A stretch of 8,833 bases of DNA, taken from the NCBI GenBank assembly GCA_902494135.1, contig CABUSE010000051.1:1-8833 (forward strand), in the 5' to 3' direction. The notes beneath the pieces are model-generated. The model made no database searches, was not told where the DNA came from, and saw only the letters and a program-made list of their open reading frames with translations. Every line of letters starts with the position of its first letter. Positions within the stretch are counted from its first letter, which is position 1. The position numbers and the translations under genes were made by a program. Below are positions 7,084 through 8,833 of the stretch, piece after piece. The stretch is from an uncultured Collinsella sp. GTDB lineage: Bacteria > Actinomycetota > Coriobacteriia > Coriobacteriales > Coriobacteriaceae.

Positions 7084-7145
7084 CGCGGCGGCGCGTCTGG
7101 CCGAACGAGTCCCCATACCCTCGTTCGGTCAGGCGCGCCGCCGCG
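7084..7145 (+). terminator. 26-bp stem-loop between the MFS gene and hisS (probable terminator)
   Basis: 7084-7109 pairs with 7120-7145 along 26 bp, with two G-U wobbles and no mismatches, around a 10-nt loop (TCCCCATACC). Only a broken T-rich stretch follows (TTGCTGCTTTGTG). It lies 36 nt after the MFS stop and 16 nt before the hisS -10 box. Long stems with poor U tracts are common at gene ends in actinobacteria, so termination of the MFS transcript is the likeliest role. CGCCGC at 7064-7069 can pair with GCGGCG at 7085-7090 and would disrupt the stem base. Confidence 0.65.
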
Positions 7146-7161
7146 TTGCTGCTTTGTGCCG

Positions 7162-7167
7162 TATAAT
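7162..7167 (+). promoter_or_regulatory. Probable -10 box of hisS
   Basis: A perfect TATAAT lies 42 nt before the hisS ATG, implying a leader of roughly 35 nt. The -35 position would fall in the GC-rich right arm of the preceding stem-loop and shows no TTGACA-like hexamer. The promoter call therefore rests on the -10 box and its position. Confidence 0.5.
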
Positions 7168-7209
7168 GTCCACTACCTATGACGCGATACAAAAGAAAGG
7201 TGTTTGCCC

Positions 7210-8523
7210 ATGCAGGCACAGAAGGCGGAGGGAACCCGCGACCTTATCGGCGCCGAGATGCGCGCCTGGCAAAAGATGCAGCAGATTGCGGCCGGCGTGT
7301 TCGAGCCGTTTGGTTTTAAACCCATCGAGACGCCCGCGATCGAGCAGGTTGACGTGTTTGTCCACGGTATCGGCCAGTCGACCGACGTCGTGCGCAAGGA
7401 AATGTTCCGCGTGTTCAGCGGTGCCAACCTGGAGCGCGTCTTTACCGAGGGCACCGACACCAAACTCAAGCCCAAGCAGCGCCTGGCACTTCGCCCCGAG
7501 GGCACGGCCGGCGTGGTGCGCGCCGTCGTCGAGAACAATCTGGTGCCCCAGGGCTCCACGCCGTTTAAGGCTTACTACGCCGAGGCCATGTTCCGCGGCG
7601 AGCGTCCCCAGAAGGGCCGCCTGCGCCAGTTCCACCAGGTGGGCATCGAGTGGCTCGGCGCTCCCGATCCGGCGGCAGACGCCGAGTGCATCATCATGCT
7701 CATGGAGTTCTACAAGCGCCTGGGCTTCGATCTTTCCAAGCTTCGTCTGCTCATCAACTCGATGGGTGACGCCCAGTGCCGTCCGGCTTACCGCGAGCAG
7801 GTCAAGCAGTTCATCCTCGATCACGCAGACGAGATGTGTGACGAGTGCCGCGAGCGCGCCGAGCTCAACCCGCTGCGCGCCTTCGACTGCAAGAACGACC
7901 ATTGCCGTGAGATCATGGCCGACGCCCCGCTGATGGGCGACAACCTGTGCGACGAGTGCCGCGAGCACTACGAGCAGGTCAAGCGCTATTTGGATACCGC
8001 CGGTATCGAGTATGTCGAGGATCCCACCTTGGTGCGCGGCCTGGACTACTACACCCGTACTGTCTTTGAGGTCGAGGCCCCTGGCGCCGGCGTCGGCTCC
8101 ATCGGCGGCGGCGGCCGCTACGACGGCCTGGTCGAGCTCGAGGGTGGCAAGCCCACGGCAGGCGTCGGCTTTGCCGTCGGTTTTGAGCGCGCCCTGCTGG
8201 CCCTGCAGGCCTTTGGCAGCGATCTGGGTGCCGAGGAGGCCCCGTGCGTCTATGTCGCCAACGCAGGCAAGGAGCTGCGCCAGAACGTCTTTGCCATTAC
8301 GCAGGAGCTTCGCGCCGCAGGCATCGTGACCGAGGCCGACTATCAGGGCCGTTCGCTCAAAGCCCAGTTTAAGCAGGCCGATAAGGTGGGCGCCAAGCTC
8401 ATCCTGGTCCTGGGCGGCGACGAGCTTGCCGCCGGCAAGGTCAAGGTGCGCGACATGGAGAGCCACGAAGAGGTTCTTGCCGATCTGGCCAACGTCGTCG
8501 AGGCGGTTCGCGAGCGTCTGTAG
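7210..8523 (+). CDS. hisS: Histidine--tRNA ligase (HisRS)
   Basis: A complete 437-residue class II aminoacyl-tRNA synthetase that charges tRNA-His using ATP in the cytoplasm. It opens with the KAEGTRDLIGAEM region of HisRS. Motif 2 includes MFRGERPQKGRLRQFHQ (R129), the histidine-binding loop is RGLDYYTRT (276-284), then GGGGRYDGL, and motif 3 is GVGFAVGFER (318-327). The anticodon-binding domain fills the C-terminus (about 340-437, with ADYQGRSLKAQFKQADK). The insertion domain holds six cysteines in a CxxC (210/213), C-x4-C (227/232), CxxC (247/250) pattern. The ATG at 7210 is chosen over an in-frame TTG at 7204 because AAAGG at 7196-7200 is correctly spaced only for the ATG. It has its own -10 box and is probably transcribed separately from the MFS gene. 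Confidence 0.98.
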   Translation: MQAQKAEGTRDLIGAEMRAWQKMQQIAAGVFEPFGFKPIETPAIEQVDVFVHGIGQSTDVVRKEMFRVFSGANLERVFTEGTDTKLKPKQRLALRPEGTAGVVRAVVENNLVPQGSTPFKAYYAEAMFRGERPQKGRLRQFHQVGIEWLGAPDPAADAECIIMLMEFYKRLGFDLSKLRLLINSMGDAQCRPAYREQVKQFILDHADEMCDECRERAELNPLRAFDCKNDHCREIMADAPLMGDNLCDECREHYEQVKRYLDTAGIEYVEDPTLVRGLDYYTRTVFEVEAPGAGVGSIGGGGRYDGLVELEGGKPTAGVGFAVGFERALLALQAFGSDLGAEEAPCVYVANAGKELRQNVFAITQELRAAGIVTEADYQGRSLKAQFKQADKVGAKLILVLGGDELAAGKVKVRDMESHEEVLADLANVVEAVRERL

Positions 8524-8590
8524 CGCATGATTTTTGAGCTGCGGACCCGCTAACATGTCCCGCTCGCGACGAGCTATTGTTACGGGGGTG

Positions 8591-8608
8591 TTTCGCATTT
8601 ATGCGGAA
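8591..8608. repeat. 18-bp palindrome in the post-hisS spacer
   Basis: TTTCGCAT-TT-ATGCGGAA is symmetric apart from its two central bases and one T/G pair. A second, perfect 8-bp palindrome (GCATATGC, 8620-8627) lies 11 bp downstream. This could be a protein-binding dyad, part of a weak hisS terminator or part of a dispersed repeat. Confidence 0.4.
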
Positions 8609-8674
8609 TGCCCTCGTTTGCATATGCCGCCCACCGAGAAATACGACCATTTGGGGCAAAAACCCTTGCAATGC

Positions 8675-8723
8675 AGAAAATACTTTTGTGTGGTAAAGCG
8701 CAATCAGTGTCGAAAGTATTTCT
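8675..8723 (+). repeat. Inverted repeat overlapping the -35 region of the last gene
   Basis: AGAAAATACTTT (8675-8686) pairs with AAAGTATTTCT (8713-8723) with one bulged A; a T-G and a G-C pair extend the stem to about 13 bp, with 22 nt left between the arms. Each arm is itself near-symmetric (AAAA-n3-TTTT and GAAA-n3-TTTC). The right arm covers the probable -35 hexamer, which suits an operator pair spaced about 37 bp centre to centre, or an RNA hairpin if transcription starts further upstream. Confidence 0.5.
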
Positions 8724-8737
8724 CAAGCGCCTATAAT
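8710..8737 (+). promoter_or_regulatory. Probable promoter of the gene at the right edge
   Basis: A perfect TATAAT (8732-8737) is preceded at 16 bp by TCGAAA (8710-8715), a 4/6 match to the -35 consensus. Transcription would start near 8744, leaving a leader of about 38 nt with a strong ribosome-binding site. The weak -35 within an inverted repeat suggests regulated rather than constitutive expression. Confidence 0.55.
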
Positions 8738-8781
8738 GAATACCGCATGTTACGTGCATAGAAGGAGGAATGGGAGGAAAC

Positions 8782-8833
8782 GTGGCTGAGAACCTAAGCA
8801 ACCAGTCTGTACCCGAAGCCGCGGCGCGCGTCG
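8782..8833 (+). CDS. N-terminus of an unidentified protein (3' end outside window)
   Basis: Only 17 codons are visible, starting MAENLSNQSVPEAAAR if the GTG at 8782 is used. GGAGG (8773-8777) lies 4 nt before this GTG, and a stronger AAGGAGG (8762-8768) lies 13 nt before it. An in-frame ATG at 8770 is only 1 nt from the stronger site, too close to use it well, so the GTG is preferred; the ATG would add four residues. The hydrophilic start shows no signal peptide. The gene after hisS is often aspS, but these residues do not show an AspRS motif, so no function is assigned. Confidence 0.5.
   Translation, partial: MAENLSNQSVPEAAARV

Larger units (their letters stand above)
8524..8769 (+). other. 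246-nt intergenic region after hisS, rich in dyads
   Basis: No credible gene lies here. Contents in order: a weak hairpin GCTCG-CGA-CGAGC (8562-8574) followed by TATTGTT, the only candidate hisS terminator; an AT-centred palindrome (8591-8608); GCATATGC (8620-8627); AGAAATAC-type motifs at 8636-8644, 8675-8683 and, inverted, at 8716-8724; a TATAAT at 8732-8737; and a strong AAGGAGG at 8762-8768. It is noticeably more AT-rich towards its 3' end than the flanking genes. Confidence 0.6.

Noticed and set aside
5842..7116. Long open frame on the - strand opposite the MFS gene
   Set aside because: Very high in Arg, His, Gly and Asp with no membrane segment or domain; it is a shadow of the transporter codons.
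7162..7209. T-box or histidine attenuator leader for hisS
   Set aside because: The leader after the TATAAT is only about 35 nt, far too short for a T-box, and it contains no run of His codons.
7177..8598. Long open frame on the - strand opposite hisS (473 codons)
   Set aside because: hisS is unmistakable on the other strand; the antisense product has no recognisable motif and no convincing ribosome-binding site.
8441..8761. Short overlapping open frames on both strands after hisS (- strand 8441-8671; + strand 8534-8761)
   Set aside because: They overlap hisS or the promoter dyads, lack ribosome-binding sites and show no family features; the underlying sequence is better explained as regulatory or repetitive.

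Overview
The window reads as ordinary chromosomal sequence of a GC-rich bacterium. Codons favour G/C in the third position, genes are tightly packed and all lie on the + strand. Gene content and style (tandem YhgE/Pip proteins, EamA permease, M20D amidohydrolase, OFA-like MFS carrier, hisS) suggest a Coriobacteriia gut actinobacterium, perhaps Collinsella. That assignment rests on recognition, not on a search, and is moderate at best. No phage, transposase, CRISPR, rRNA or tRNA gene is visible.

Layout. 1-834 is the 3' part of a YhgE/Pip-family membrane protein whose start lies upstream. Its stop abuts the ATG of a second, complete YhgE/Pip protein (835-3024), with a near-ideal ribosome-binding site inside the first gene, so the two look translationally coupled and may act as a pair at the envelope. 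A good terminator (3122-3154) closes this unit. A DMT/EamA permease (3226-4209) follows, with its own classic terminator (4222-4246). Next comes an M20D metallo-amidohydrolase (4325-5620) preceded by a 22-bp dyad, and then an MFS carrier (5743-7047). Hydrolase and carrier could form a small uptake-and-deconjugation unit, but the substrate is unknown. hisS (7210-8523) follows behind its own probable -10 box. The window ends in the first codons of an unidentified gene (from about 8782), which has a separate promoter region.

The least ordinary signals lie between the genes. A 90-nt, almost perfectly centred imperfect palindrome starts on the stop codon of the M20 gene, and its right arm overlaps the left arm of a terminator-like hairpin just before the MFS gene. 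This is either an attenuator-like switch or a small palindromic repeat. A 26-bp stem-loop separates the MFS gene from hisS. The 246-nt gap after hisS holds several dyads, one overlapping the likely -35 region of the last gene. I found no convincing new multi-gene system; these non-coding structures and the coupled YhgE pair are what merit a second look.
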